Below, piece after piece: positions 1 through 6,129 of a stretch of DNA of 13,123 bases. The DNA lies in NCBI GenBank assembly GCA_017438675.1, contig JAFRUW010000039.1:1-13123 (forward strand), given 5' to 3'. Every line of letters starts with the position of its first letter. Within the stretch, counting starts at the first letter, position 1. The stretch comes from Oscillospiraceae bacterium. GTDB lineage: Bacteria; Bacillota; Clostridia; Oscillospirales; Oscillospiraceae. Both the position numbers and the translations under genes were made by a program. Under the pieces are notes generated by a model. That model did no database searches, was not told the DNA's origin, and saw only the letters and a list, made by a program, of their open reading frames with translations.

Positions 1-1336
1 CGGTCCGTGTTCCCCTCGGCGGGACTGCAGTGAGCTCGTAGTCGATTGAGCAGTCCGCGCCCCGGTCATGGAGCAGCTCGGCAAGGGCGTCGCACCGTCT
101 TCTGTCGCTGCAGGCGAGGATAACGGAATAACCCGCACGGACAAGGTCGTCGCTGTCGGAGACAGCGGCGTCCAGATTGCCGCCGTAGGAGGGGAGCTGT
201 TTGGCGGTCATTGAGGTCAGCGCCTTGGGGGTCAGCGGATAGGCAGACACGGTGAAGCTGTCCATCATGACCGTGGGGAAATCCTCTGTCTGGGACAGAA
301 AATCCTCAAATTCAGCGGAAAACCGGCATAAACTGCCCTCAAGAATACCCTTTTCCTGAAGAGCCGCCACATCTTCGGAGAGCTGCCACAGGTAGTTTTT
401 CGCCCGTTCCTTCAGGCGGTTCGGTTCACATAACACCACAAGCGCGTCGGGCGGGAAGTAATCTGCGGCAGAGGCGAAGGGGTAGATAAGGTCGATGTAT
501 CTGTCCGCGGCGGGGAAAACACGACCGTCCTTAACGCGGGCAATGTCCTTGTTCAGTGTCTCCATGAGGTCGTTGTTCGCCGTTTTTCGCCGTGAAACCC
601 TGGCGAGGAGCTTTTTCAGGTCCTCGGCGAGGTCCGGCGCGGCGGAGACAAGGGTCTCGGCGGTGGGCAGAATCTCAGCTTCCGTGACGTTTTCCGTCCT
701 TCGCTGGGTTGAAACGTCGAAAAACCCCATGGAATCCAGCTCGTCGCCGAAAAACTCACATCGAATAGGCTCGCTGTGGGCCGGGGAAAAGAAATCAAGG
801 ATGCCGCCCCTGAGGGAGAACTGACCGGCGCCCTCCACCTGCATGCAACGGCGGTAGCCGCCGAGAACAAGCCGCCGCGCGATGTCCGATAGGTCGTACT
901 CCTCGCCCATCCTGAGGGTGAAGGCGGCGCCCTCCATGATCTCCGGAGGCATTGTGCGGCACAGTATGCCGTCAATAACAGCCGCCGCGGTGCGTATTCT
1001 GCCGGTTCGGAGGTTGTTCAGGGTTCGTATTCGGCTGTGCTCCCCGGCGCGGGAGACGCTTTCGGCATTGTAGAAGGTGAATTCCCTGCCGAAGAGCAGT
1101 CCCGACGGGCTGTCGGTGAGGATTGCCATGTCCTCCGCCATGCGCTTCGCCTCGTTTTCGTCGGCGCACACGGCGATCACCGGCCTGTCGGTTACGGCGG
1201 AAAGGGCAGCCGCCGTCAGTGACCGGTGAACCGCACTGACTCCGCTGAGGACAGCCGGGCTTTTGCCGCTCTCTATTGCGTTACATAATCTGGCAAATTC
1301 CGGTTCATTTAACAGTTCTTCAAGGATTTTTCGCAT
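1..1336 (-). CDS. mfd: Transcription-repair coupling factor Mfd, N-terminal part (partial)
   Basis: Mfd removes RNA polymerase stalled at DNA lesions and recruits UvrA for nucleotide excision repair. The minus frame from the ATG at 1336 stays open for 445 codons to the left edge, so only the N-terminal part is present (the family is usually about 1,150 residues). What is visible is the UvrB-like N-terminal region. GQFSLRGGILDFF at residues 171-183 matches the family's conserved 'FSxRGGILDIF' motif, followed by RCEFFGDELDSM. The helicase and translocase motifs lie beyond the edge. ATG 1336 is the first possible start after an in-frame stop, but its ribosome binding site is weak (AGGTCAG). A strong promoter lies at 1434-1462, giving a leader of roughly 90 bases with GC-rich hairpins. 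In many Firmicutes pth precedes mfd; here rsmG does. The motif recognition is firm. Confidence 0.93.
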   Translation of the reverse strand, partial: MRKILEELLNEPEFARLCNAIESGKSPAVLSGVSAVHRSLTAAALSAVTDRPVIAVCADENEAKRMAEDMAILTDSPSGLLFGREFTFYNAESVSRAGEHSRIRTLNNLRTGRIRTAAAVIDGILCRTMPPEIMEGAAFTLRMGEEYDLSDIARRLVLGGYRRCMQVEGAGQFSLRGGILDFFSPAHSEPIRCEFFGDELDSMGFFDVSTQRRTENVTEAEILPTAETLVSAAPDLAEDLKKLLARVSRRKTANNDLMETLNKDIARVKDGRVFPAADRYIDLIYPFASAADYFPPDALVVLCEPNRLKERAKNYLWQLSEDVAALQEKGILEGSLCRFSAEFEDFLSQTEDFPTVMMDSFTVSAYPLTPKALTSMTAKQLPSYGGNLDAAVSDSDDLVRAGYSVILACSDRRRCDALAELLHDRGADCSIDYELTAVPPRGTRT

Positions 1337-1367
1337 TATTCTGACCTGCGCTTTACATAATCTCTGT

Positions 1368-1421
1368 CAAGGGCGATGTTTTCGCCCACGGGGCAATGTC
1401 CCCGACAACAATGTACCGGGG
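1368..1421 (-). promoter_or_regulatory. Hairpin-rich 5' leader of mfd
   Basis: Between the mfd promoter and its start codon lie three short GC-rich inverted repeats: GGGCGA/TCGCCC, GGGG/CCCC, and TCCCCG/CGGGGA. The last two share the same CCCC arm, so they cannot form together. No T-run follows any of them. They may be a structured leader of the mfd transcript, but no known riboswitch family was recognised. Confidence 0.35.
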
Positions 1422-1433
1422 ATGTTTTTGAAT

Positions 1434-1462
1434 ATTATAGATCATTGATGAGTCAATATCAA
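1434..1462 (-). promoter_or_regulatory. Probable sigma-A promoter of mfd
   Basis: Read on the minus strand, the -35 box is TTGATA (1462-1457), then a 17-base spacer, then a perfect TATAAT -10 box (1439-1434). Transcription would start near 1427, about 90 bases before the mfd ATG. The -35 box touches the end of the AT-rich inverted repeat that follows rsmG. Confidence 0.7.
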
Positions 1463-1540
1463 ATTAAGAATTAAAAATGGAAAGTGAAAAAATTTGGCAT
1501 TATTACCCTGCTTTTCATTCTTCATTTTTAATTTCTCATT
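1462..1540. repeat. AT-rich inverted repeat with 7-base periodicity between rsmG and mfd
   Basis: Two 29-base arms, 1462-1490 and 1512-1540, match in inverted orientation at 23 of 29 positions. Each arm is built from degenerate 7-base units (for example TTTTCAT, TCTTCAT, TTTTAAT, TTCTCAT on the right). The element starts two bases past the rsmG stop and ends at the mfd -35 box, so it may act as the rsmG transcript end. Similar heptad tracts occur at 7073-7139 and 12465-12499. Confidence 0.65.
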
Positions 1541-1541
1541 A

Positions 1542-2255
1542 TCAAAGCGGTTCCTTCTGTATCTTCGCGAACCGTCTCGGGTAGGCTTTCGGTGTGGGGG
1601 ATTCTTTTCTTATTATAACACATCTGCGTGTGATTTCTGTCCCAAAAAGGGGATAATCGTCGATTTTTTCAACGGTGCAGCCATGTTTTTTGATGGCGTT
1701 CCTTGCCTCCGCGATCTCTTCATCGGAATCCGTGCTCTTCATGGCAAGCATGGCGCCGCCCACCTTCACAAAGGGCAGGCAGAGCTCCGCCAGTATGTTC
1801 AGACCTGCAACGGCCCGGCTCACGGCAAAATCGTACCTCTCCCGGTATCCGGGGTCGGCGCCGTATTCCTCGGCCCGGCCGTGGATGGCCTCAACCTCCG
1901 CGCCGACGGCTTTAGCGGCCTCGGTCATGAAATCCACCCTTTTCCGCTGAGCGTCAAGGAGAGTCAGGTCCATATCGGGGCAGGCGATCTTAAGGGGTAT
2001 GCCGGGAAAACCGGCGCCGCTGCCGATGTCGATAACGGATTTGCCTCTAAGGTCCGCGATACCGAGAAGGGCAAGGCTGTCTGCAAAGTGCAGCACCGCC
2101 ACATCTGCCTCGCCTGAAATGGCAGTAAGGTTCATCACCTTATTCCTTTCCTCCAGAAGCTCATAATATGCGCGGAAGCTCCGGAGCATGTCTTCATTGA
2201 GGTTCATTCCTGCGTTTTCGGCGAAAAAGTTCAGTTTTTCCTCTAAAACACCCAT
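1542..2255 (-). CDS. rsmG: 16S rRNA (guanine-527-N7)-methyltransferase RsmG
   Basis: RsmG (GidB) uses S-adenosylmethionine to methylate N7 of G527 in 16S rRNA; loss in other bacteria gives low-level streptomycin resistance. The 237-residue product has the usual family length. It shows the N-terminal 'MNLTAI' and 'HFADSL' blocks (about residues 41-61), the SAM-binding loop VIDIGSGAGFPGIPLK at 74-89, and a typical basic C-terminus with YPRRF ending in PL. The frame is open upstream to 2306, but that start lies inside a strong hairpin. ATG 2255 has a ribosome binding site (AAAAGGTG) and makes the protein begin with a normal RsmG N-terminus. It is normally beside mnmG and parAB near the origin; here mscL precedes it and mfd follows in the same direction. 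Confidence 0.95.
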   Translation of the reverse strand: MGVLEEKLNFFAENAGMNLNEDMLRSFRAYYELLEERNKVMNLTAISGEADVAVLHFADSLALLGIADLRGKSVIDIGSGAGFPGIPLKIACPDMDLTLLDAQRKRVDFMTEAAKAVGAEVEAIHGRAEEYGADPGYRERYDFAVSRAVAGLNILAELCLPFVKVGGAMLAMKSTDSDEEIAEARNAIKKHGCTVEKIDDYPLFGTEITRRCVIIRKESPTPKAYPRRFAKIQKEPL

Positions 2256-2279
2256 AATTGCACCTTTTCCGTTAATAAT

Positions 2280-2311
2280 CGGCGTTGCCTCCTGCAAGGG
2301 AGGCAACGCCG
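2280..2311. repeat. Perfect 13-bp hairpin between mscL and rsmG
   Basis: The arms CGGCGTTGCCTCC (2280-2292) and its exact complement (2299-2311) flank the loop TGCAAG. It lies 17 bases past the mscL stop and about 24 bases before the rsmG start. On the transcribed minus strand no run of T follows, so this is not a textbook terminator. It could reduce read-through, protect the mscL mRNA end, or be a dispersed repeat; its GCCTCC/GGAGGC core resembles the repeat arm at 12403-12454. Confidence 0.7.
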
Positions 2312-2327
2312 GATATGTATTTTCCGA

Positions 2328-2732
2328 TTATTTCTTTGCCAGCAGATCCCTGATCTCGGTGAGGAGTTTTTCCTCGGCGGAGGGCTCGGGAGGAGCAGCG
2401 GGAGCTTCCTCTTCCTTCTTCTTCAGAGCGTTGAAAGCCTTGATGATGGAGAAGAGAACGAGAGCGATGATGAGGAAGTTGATGATTGCGTTCAGGAACG
2501 CGCCTATGCCGATGGCGATGGGCTCGCCGCCGTAGATGAAGTTGGGTACGTTGATGACCCACTTGCTGAGGTCAAGGCCGCCGATAAAGATACCGATGAA
2601 GGGCATGATGATGTGTTCGACCAGCGCGTTAGTGATGGCGCCGAAAGCGCCGCCGATGATCACGCCTATTGCAAGATCAAGGACGTTGCCTCTTGCAATA
2701 AAGTCTTTGAATTCTGCTATGAACTTTTTCAT
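2328..2732 (-). CDS. mscL: Large-conductance mechanosensitive channel MscL
   Basis: MscL is a homopentameric inner-membrane channel that opens under membrane tension to release solutes during hypo-osmotic shock. The 134-residue product matches the family length. It starts with the amphipathic helix MKKFIAEFKDFIARGNVLDLA, followed by the glycine-rich first membrane helix (AIGVIIGGAFGAI, about residues 20-32), a periplasmic loop, a second hydrophobic helix (about 72-95), and a charged C-terminal helix ending EEKLLTEIRDLLAKK, typical of the cytoplasmic bundle. The frame is open to 2801, but ATG 2732 has an ideal ribosome binding site (AAGGAGGAAA) and the canonical N-terminus. An Ala/Pro/Glu-rich linker precedes the bundle. 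It sits alone between serS and rsmG, probably with its own promoter. Confidence 0.95.
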   Translation of the reverse strand: MKKFIAEFKDFIARGNVLDLAIGVIIGGAFGAITNALVEHIIMPFIGIFIGGLDLSKWVINVPNFIYGGEPIAIGIGAFLNAIINFLIIALVLFSIIKAFNALKKKEEEAPAAPPEPSAEEKLLTEIRDLLAKK

Positions 2733-2779
2733 TTTCTGTTTTTCCTCCTTGTTCTGTTGTTTTATAAGCTTGTTCCGTA

Positions 2780-2808
2780 CAGATACCCGGCAAAGCGTCA
2801 CACGTCAA
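2780..2808 (-). promoter_or_regulatory. Possible mscL promoter
   Basis: On the minus strand TTGACG (2808-2803) is followed after 17 bases by TATCTG (2785-2780). The -35 box is good, but the -10 box matches the consensus at only three positions. The 181-base gap between serS and mscL makes a separate promoter plausible, and I saw no clear terminator after serS. Confidence 0.35.
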
Positions 2809-2913
2809 AATATTCGCAAAACGGCGACTTATTGCAGATATTCGGTATCTTTACTGCAAAAAAGTTATGATTTTGCAAATTGATGACCGTGGTGCGCCCT
2901 CGTTATCTCCGCG

Positions 2914-4200
2914 TCACTTGCTTATTACTTCTATCCCACCGAGATACTTTCTAAGTACCTCAGGTACGACGACACTGCCATCCTTCTGCTGGTTCTGCTC
3001 CACAAGAGCGGGAAGGATACGGCTGGTTGCAAGCCCCGAGCCGTTAAGGGTATGGACGAATTCGGTTTTGCCGGTTTCCTGACGGCGGAAACGCATATTT
3101 CCCCGGCGGGCCTGATAATCCCTGGCGTTGGAAACGCTGGAAACCTCTTTATAACCGTCCATGGAGGGGATCTGGATCTCCACATCGTAGGTTCTGGCCA
3201 TGGAAGCGGAGCAGTCGCCTGCCGCCAGCTTCACGGTGCGGAAGTGGAAGCCAAGTCCGCTGACCAATCTTTCAGCCTTACCGACAAGCTCCTCAAAAGC
3301 GGCGTCGGAATCCTCGGGCTTTGTGTACTGAACCATCTCCACCTTGTTGAACTGGTGGCCTCTTACCATGCCGCGCTCGTCAGCCCTGTAAGAGCCCGCC
3401 TCTCTGCGGAAACAGGGTGTGTAAGAGATGTACTTGCGGGGGAGGTCGGATTCACTGAGAACCTCGTCCCTGTGGAGGGAAACCAGGGCGGTTTCCGCTG
3501 TGGGGAGCATGAAACGCCTCTGAGCGTCCTCGGCGGTGTCCAGCCAGTACACGTCGTCCTTGAATTTCGGGAACTGACCGGCGGTGAGGCCGCACTCATA
3601 GCCCAGCATGTGGGGTACAAGCACCAGCTCGTAGCCGTCGGCGAGATGGGTGTCTATAAAATAGTTGAGAAGCGCCCACTCAAGCCGCGCGCCCATGCCG
3701 CGGTAGATCCAGAATCCGTTGCCGGAGAGCTTTGCGCCCCGGGGATAATCGATAAGACCAAGGTCGGTGCACAGATCAACGTGGTTTTTCGGCTCGAAAT
3801 CGAACTTGTGGGGTTCGCCGAAGTACCGGATAGGCACGTTGTTCTCCTTGCCGCCGCCCAGAAGATCCTCGTCGGGCAGGTTGGGGAGCCCGAGCATCAG
3901 CTCGTTGTACTCGCTTTCCACCTCTCTGAGCTTCACATCGTCGGCCTTGAGGGCGTCCTTCAGCTCGTTCATCCTTGCAAACACCTCTGTGGTGTCCTCG
4001 CCGGACTTTTTCATCATGGGTATCTGCTTGGAGAGCTTCTTCTGCTCTGCGCGGCAGTTCTCTGTCTTGAAGATCATATCACGGCGCAGTGTGTCCAGCT
4101 CCAGTATCCTGTCGACGGATGCGCTGCAGTCGATCTCTCTCTTCAAATACCTGGCTTTGATTTCCTCGGGATTTTCTCTGATAAGCTTAATATCGATCAT
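2914..4200 (-). CDS. serS: Seryl-tRNA synthetase SerRS
   Basis: SerRS charges tRNA-Ser with serine in the cytoplasm as a class II homodimer. The 428-residue product has normal length. Residues about 27-105 form the charged N-terminal coiled coil that grips the tRNA long variable arm. Class II motif 2 is visible as FRREAG (264-269) with RGHQFNKVE (280-288). Motif 3 is NGSGLATSR (386-394), followed by the conserved QQKDGSVVVPEVL. The segment 330-366 reads DCSASMARTYDVE...SSVSNARDYQARR, somewhat different from the common 'GFSAAKTYDLE...SSCSNxxDFQARR' form. ATG 4200 has a clear ribosome binding site (TTAGGAGAA). It follows parB by 64 bases in the same direction, an arrangement common in Clostridia. 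The short gap leaves no room for a serine T-box. Confidence 0.97.
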   Translation of the reverse strand: MIDIKLIRENPEEIKARYLKREIDCSASVDRILELDTLRRDMIFKTENCRAEQKKLSKQIPMMKKSGEDTTEVFARMNELKDALKADDVKLREVESEYNELMLGLPNLPDEDLLGGGKENNVPIRYFGEPHKFDFEPKNHVDLCTDLGLIDYPRGAKLSGNGFWIYRGMGARLEWALLNYFIDTHLADGYELVLVPHMLGYECGLTAGQFPKFKDDVYWLDTAEDAQRRFMLPTAETALVSLHRDEVLSESDLPRKYISYTPCFRREAGSYRADERGMVRGHQFNKVEMVQYTKPEDSDAAFEELVGKAERLVSGLGFHFRTVKLAAGDCSASMARTYDVEIQIPSMDGYKEVSSVSNARDYQARRGNMRFRRQETGKTEFVHTLNGSGLATSRILPALVEQNQQKDGSVVVPEVLRKYLGGIEVISK

Positions 4201-4229
4201 TTTATTACTTCTCCTAACTTGCTTTACAA

Positions 4230-4241
4230 AACGCGTGCGCG
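4230..4241 (-). other. Short inverted repeat between parB and serS
   Basis: ACGCG/CGCGT with a two-base centre lies in the 64-base parB-serS spacer and is followed on the minus strand by TTTT. The stem is only 5 bp and the loop would have to open further, so at most it is a weak attenuator. Confidence 0.2.
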
Positions 4242-4264
4242 TCGGACAGCGGCGATAAGGTACG

Positions 4265-5113
4265 CTATCTGTTCAGAAATTGGCACAGCGCTTCAAAATC
4301 ATCTTCACCGTAGTATTCAATCTCAATTTTGCCCCGTTTTTTGCCCTTGACTATGGTAACCTTCCTGCCCAGGGAGGAGGTGAGGCTTTTTTCCACCTCG
4401 GCGTAATAGTCGATTTCCGGAACTTCCGGAAGGGGTTTAGGCGGTTTTTGCAGTCTTTTTATGAAATTCTGCGCCTCACGCACAGTCATTTCCCTGTTTA
4501 CGATCTCGTGGGCGGCGTAGCTGCGAACCTCATCCCCATCCAGCTCCAGAACGGTGCGGGCGAGGCTTAATGACAGCTTCCCGTCCTCTATCAGCTTCAT
4601 CACATCCTCCGGAAGCTTCAGAAGACGGAGCAGATTTGCCACTACGGGTCGGCTTTTGCCCACTCGGGCGGCGGTCTCCTCCTGAGTGAGACCGTACTCT
4701 CTCATGAGAGTGTCGTAGCCGCGGGCTTCTTCCATGGGGTTCAGGTCCTCACGCTGGAGGTTTTCCACCAGTGCAAGCTCCATTGCCGTTTTATCGTCGG
4801 CGTCAATGACCTTTACGGGGACGGTATCAAGTCCCGCTTCCCTTGCGGCGCGCCACCGGCGCTCACCCGCGACTATCTGATAATAACCGTCGCTCAAAGG
4901 CCGTACCGTAAGGGGCTGGATTATGCCGTGCTCACGAATGGAGCCCACCAGCTCTTCCATTGCCACCTCGTCGAAGCGTTTCCTCGGCTGATTCAGTCTG
5001 GGTTCAACTTTTATAAGGGGCAGAGAGGTTATTTCCTTGCTTTCCTCTTCCAGAGGCTCAAAAACCTCGTCCCCGAACATGGCGCCCAGCCCTTTTCCCA
5101 AGCCTCTTGCCAT
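4265..5113 (-). CDS. parB: Chromosome-partitioning protein ParB (Spo0J)
   Basis: ParB is a CTP-dependent DNA clamp that loads at parS, spreads along nearby DNA, recruits SMC and stimulates ParA. The 282-residue product starts with the classic RGLGKGLGAMF segment. Next come the CTPase/ParB-box motifs GERRWR (83-88) and ENLQRE (117-122, followed by DLNPMEEA), then the helix-turn-helix TQEETAARVGKSRPVVANLLRLL (143-165). The C-terminal dimerisation domain begins near residue 235. One deviation: the segment after the HTH, usually GHAR, reads SLAR (183-186). ATG 5113 directly follows the parA stop (TAAATG), and its ribosome binding site GGAGG lies inside the end of parA, indicating translational coupling. 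Two perfect parS sites lie 900 bases upstream. Confidence 0.97.
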   Translation of the reverse strand: MARGLGKGLGAMFGDEVFEPLEEESKEITSLPLIKVEPRLNQPRKRFDEVAMEELVGSIREHGIIQPLTVRPLSDGYYQIVAGERRWRAAREAGLDTVPVKVIDADDKTAMELALVENLQREDLNPMEEARGYDTLMREYGLTQEETAARVGKSRPVVANLLRLLKLPEDVMKLIEDGKLSLSLARTVLELDGDEVRSYAAHEIVNREMTVREAQNFIKRLQKPPKPLPEVPEIDYYAEVEKSLTSSLGRKVTIVKGKKRGKIEIEYYGEDDFEALCQFLNR

Positions 5114-5878
5114 TTATCGACCTCCATTCCTTTTTACAAGCTCAGCCGCCAGCTCTCTGTAGGCCCTGGCGCCTTTTGAGGAGCTGTCGTAGGCCAGTAC
5201 CGGCTTCCCGTAACTGGGCGATTCGCTGAGCCGCACGTTCCGCGGTATCACCACGGCGTACACCTTGTCCTTAAAATACCGTTTTACCTCCTCCGCCACC
5301 TGCATGGAGAGGTTTGTCCGCCCGTCGTACATGGTCATGAGCACGCCCTCCACGTCAAGACGGGGATTCAGGCGCCGTCTCACCAGTTTTATGGTGTTTA
5401 CAAGGTCGCTGAGGCCCTCGAGGGCGAAGTATTCGCACTGAACCGGGATCAAAACCGTGTCTGCGGCGCAAAGGGAGTTCAGCGTCAGCATTTCCAAAGA
5501 CGGCGGACAGTCGATAAGTATGTAATCGTAGTCGTTTTTCAGCTTTCCCAGGGCATTTTTCAGGACATGCTCCCGGTTTTCCATGCCGATGAGCTCGATT
5601 CCCGCACCGGAAAGCTCCTTGTTTGACGGGATCAGGTCTCCGTAAGGTGTTTTGATGACCGCTTCCAGGGGTTCGGCCCTGCCGATCAGGAGATCGTAGA
5701 CGCTGACCGGCGCCTCACGCTTGTCCGTACCCATGGCGCTTGTGGCGTTCCCCTGGGGATCCGTGTCGCACAAAAGCACCCGTTTCCCCGCCTCATTCAG
5801 GGCGGCGCACAGGTTTACACAGGTGGTCGTCTTTCCGACGCCGCCTTTTTGATTTGCGATTGCTATGATCTTGCCCAT
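5114..5878 (-). CDS. parA: Chromosome-partitioning ATPase ParA (Soj)
   Basis: ParA is a deviant-Walker ATPase that dimerises on DNA with ATP. Together with ParB it helps segregate origins and, in Bacillus, modulates DnaA. The 254-residue product has KGGVGKTT (11-18, deviant Walker A), CDTDPQGN (37-44), ILIDCPPS (120-127, Walker B) and the C-terminal PRNVRLSESPSYG block (212-224). The frame is open to 6067, giving a 63-residue extension. I reject it because it reads through both parS palindromes (as MFHVKH and VSRET) and the promoter. The conserved ParA N-terminus MGKIIAIANQKGG begins at 5878, with AAAGGGCG just upstream as ribosome binding site. The stop touches the parB start. Confidence 0.97.
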   Translation of the reverse strand: MGKIIAIANQKGGVGKTTTCVNLCAALNEAGKRVLLCDTDPQGNATSAMGTDKREAPVSVYDLLIGRAEPLEAVIKTPYGDLIPSNKELSGAGIELIGMENREHVLKNALGKLKNDYDYILIDCPPSLEMLTLNSLCAADTVLIPVQCEYFALEGLSDLVNTIKLVRRRLNPRLDVEGVLMTMYDGRTNLSMQVAEEVKRYFKDKVYAVVIPRNVRLSESPSYGKPVLAYDSSSKGARAYRELAAELVKRNGGR

Positions 5879-5890
5879 AAAACGCCCTTT

Positions 5891-5918
5891 CACTGTGGCC
5901 CCGCAGTGTTTTCGGGGC
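5891..5918 (-). promoter_or_regulatory. Overlapping alternative hairpins in the parA leader
   Basis: Two stems share bases: GCCCCG/CGGGGC (5898-5903 with 5913-5918) and CACTG/CAGTG (5891-5895 with 5904-5908). Both cannot form at once. They lie between the predicted transcription start near 5932 and the ParA start codon at 5878. The downstream stem comes close to the ribosome binding site. Confidence 0.4.
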
Positions 5919-5938
5919 TTGTCCGTTTTTACTCTGCT

Positions 5939-5947
5939 ATTGTACCA
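5939..5947 (-). promoter_or_regulatory. Extended -10 promoter of parA
   Basis: On the minus strand TGGTACAAT is a TGn extended -10 box with TACAAT at 5944-5939. The -35 region is only a loose AT-rich match. It lies about 60 bases upstream of the chosen parA start, with the first parS site about 60 bases further upstream. Confidence 0.55.
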
Positions 5948-6004
5948 CATTGTTTTCAGTTTTAAAAGTATAAATTGGATTTTTTTGCGGGCAAGTATAT
6001 ATTT

Positions 6005-6020
6005 TGTTTCACGTGAAACA
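6005..6020. promoter_or_regulatory. parS: parS site 1
   Basis: TGTTTCACGTGAAACA is a perfect 16-bp palindrome and matches the Bacillus/Clostridia ParB-binding consensus TGTTNCACGTGAAACA exactly. It lies upstream of the parA promoter. Confidence 0.97.
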
Positions 6021-6050
6021 ACGGGGCAGATTCCCGGCGCCGCCCTTGAG

Positions 6051-6066
6051 TGTTTCACGTGAAACA
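6051..6066. promoter_or_regulatory. parS: parS site 2
   Basis: A second perfect copy of TGTTTCACGTGAAACA lies 46 bases, centre to centre, from the first. The 30-base spacer is GC-rich. The paired sites are in the gap between gpr and parA. Confidence 0.97.
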
Positions 6067-6110
6067 AGAGCGAATGACAAGCGGTTTTTCCTTTGCCGGT
6101 TACTGCGGGC

Positions 6111-6129
6111 TATACATTATATAATATAT
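6111..6129. repeat. AT-rich inverted repeat flanking gpr, left copy
   Basis: TATACATTATATAATATAT ends one base before the gpr stop codon. Its reverse complement matches the sequence at 7056-7072, upstream of gpr, apart from a two-base TA insertion. Confidence 0.5.

Noticed and set aside
495..1222. Several short frames on both strands over the mfd region
   Set aside because: The continuous minus frame from 1336 encodes recognisable Mfd, so these are shadows.
4201..4264. T-box riboswitch ahead of serS
   Set aside because: The gap after parB is only 64 bases, far too short for a T-box, and no conserved T-box sequence is present.
3052..4350. 432-codon frame antisense to serS
   Set aside because: Shadow of serS; the serS frame has all class II synthetase motifs and a good ribosome binding site.
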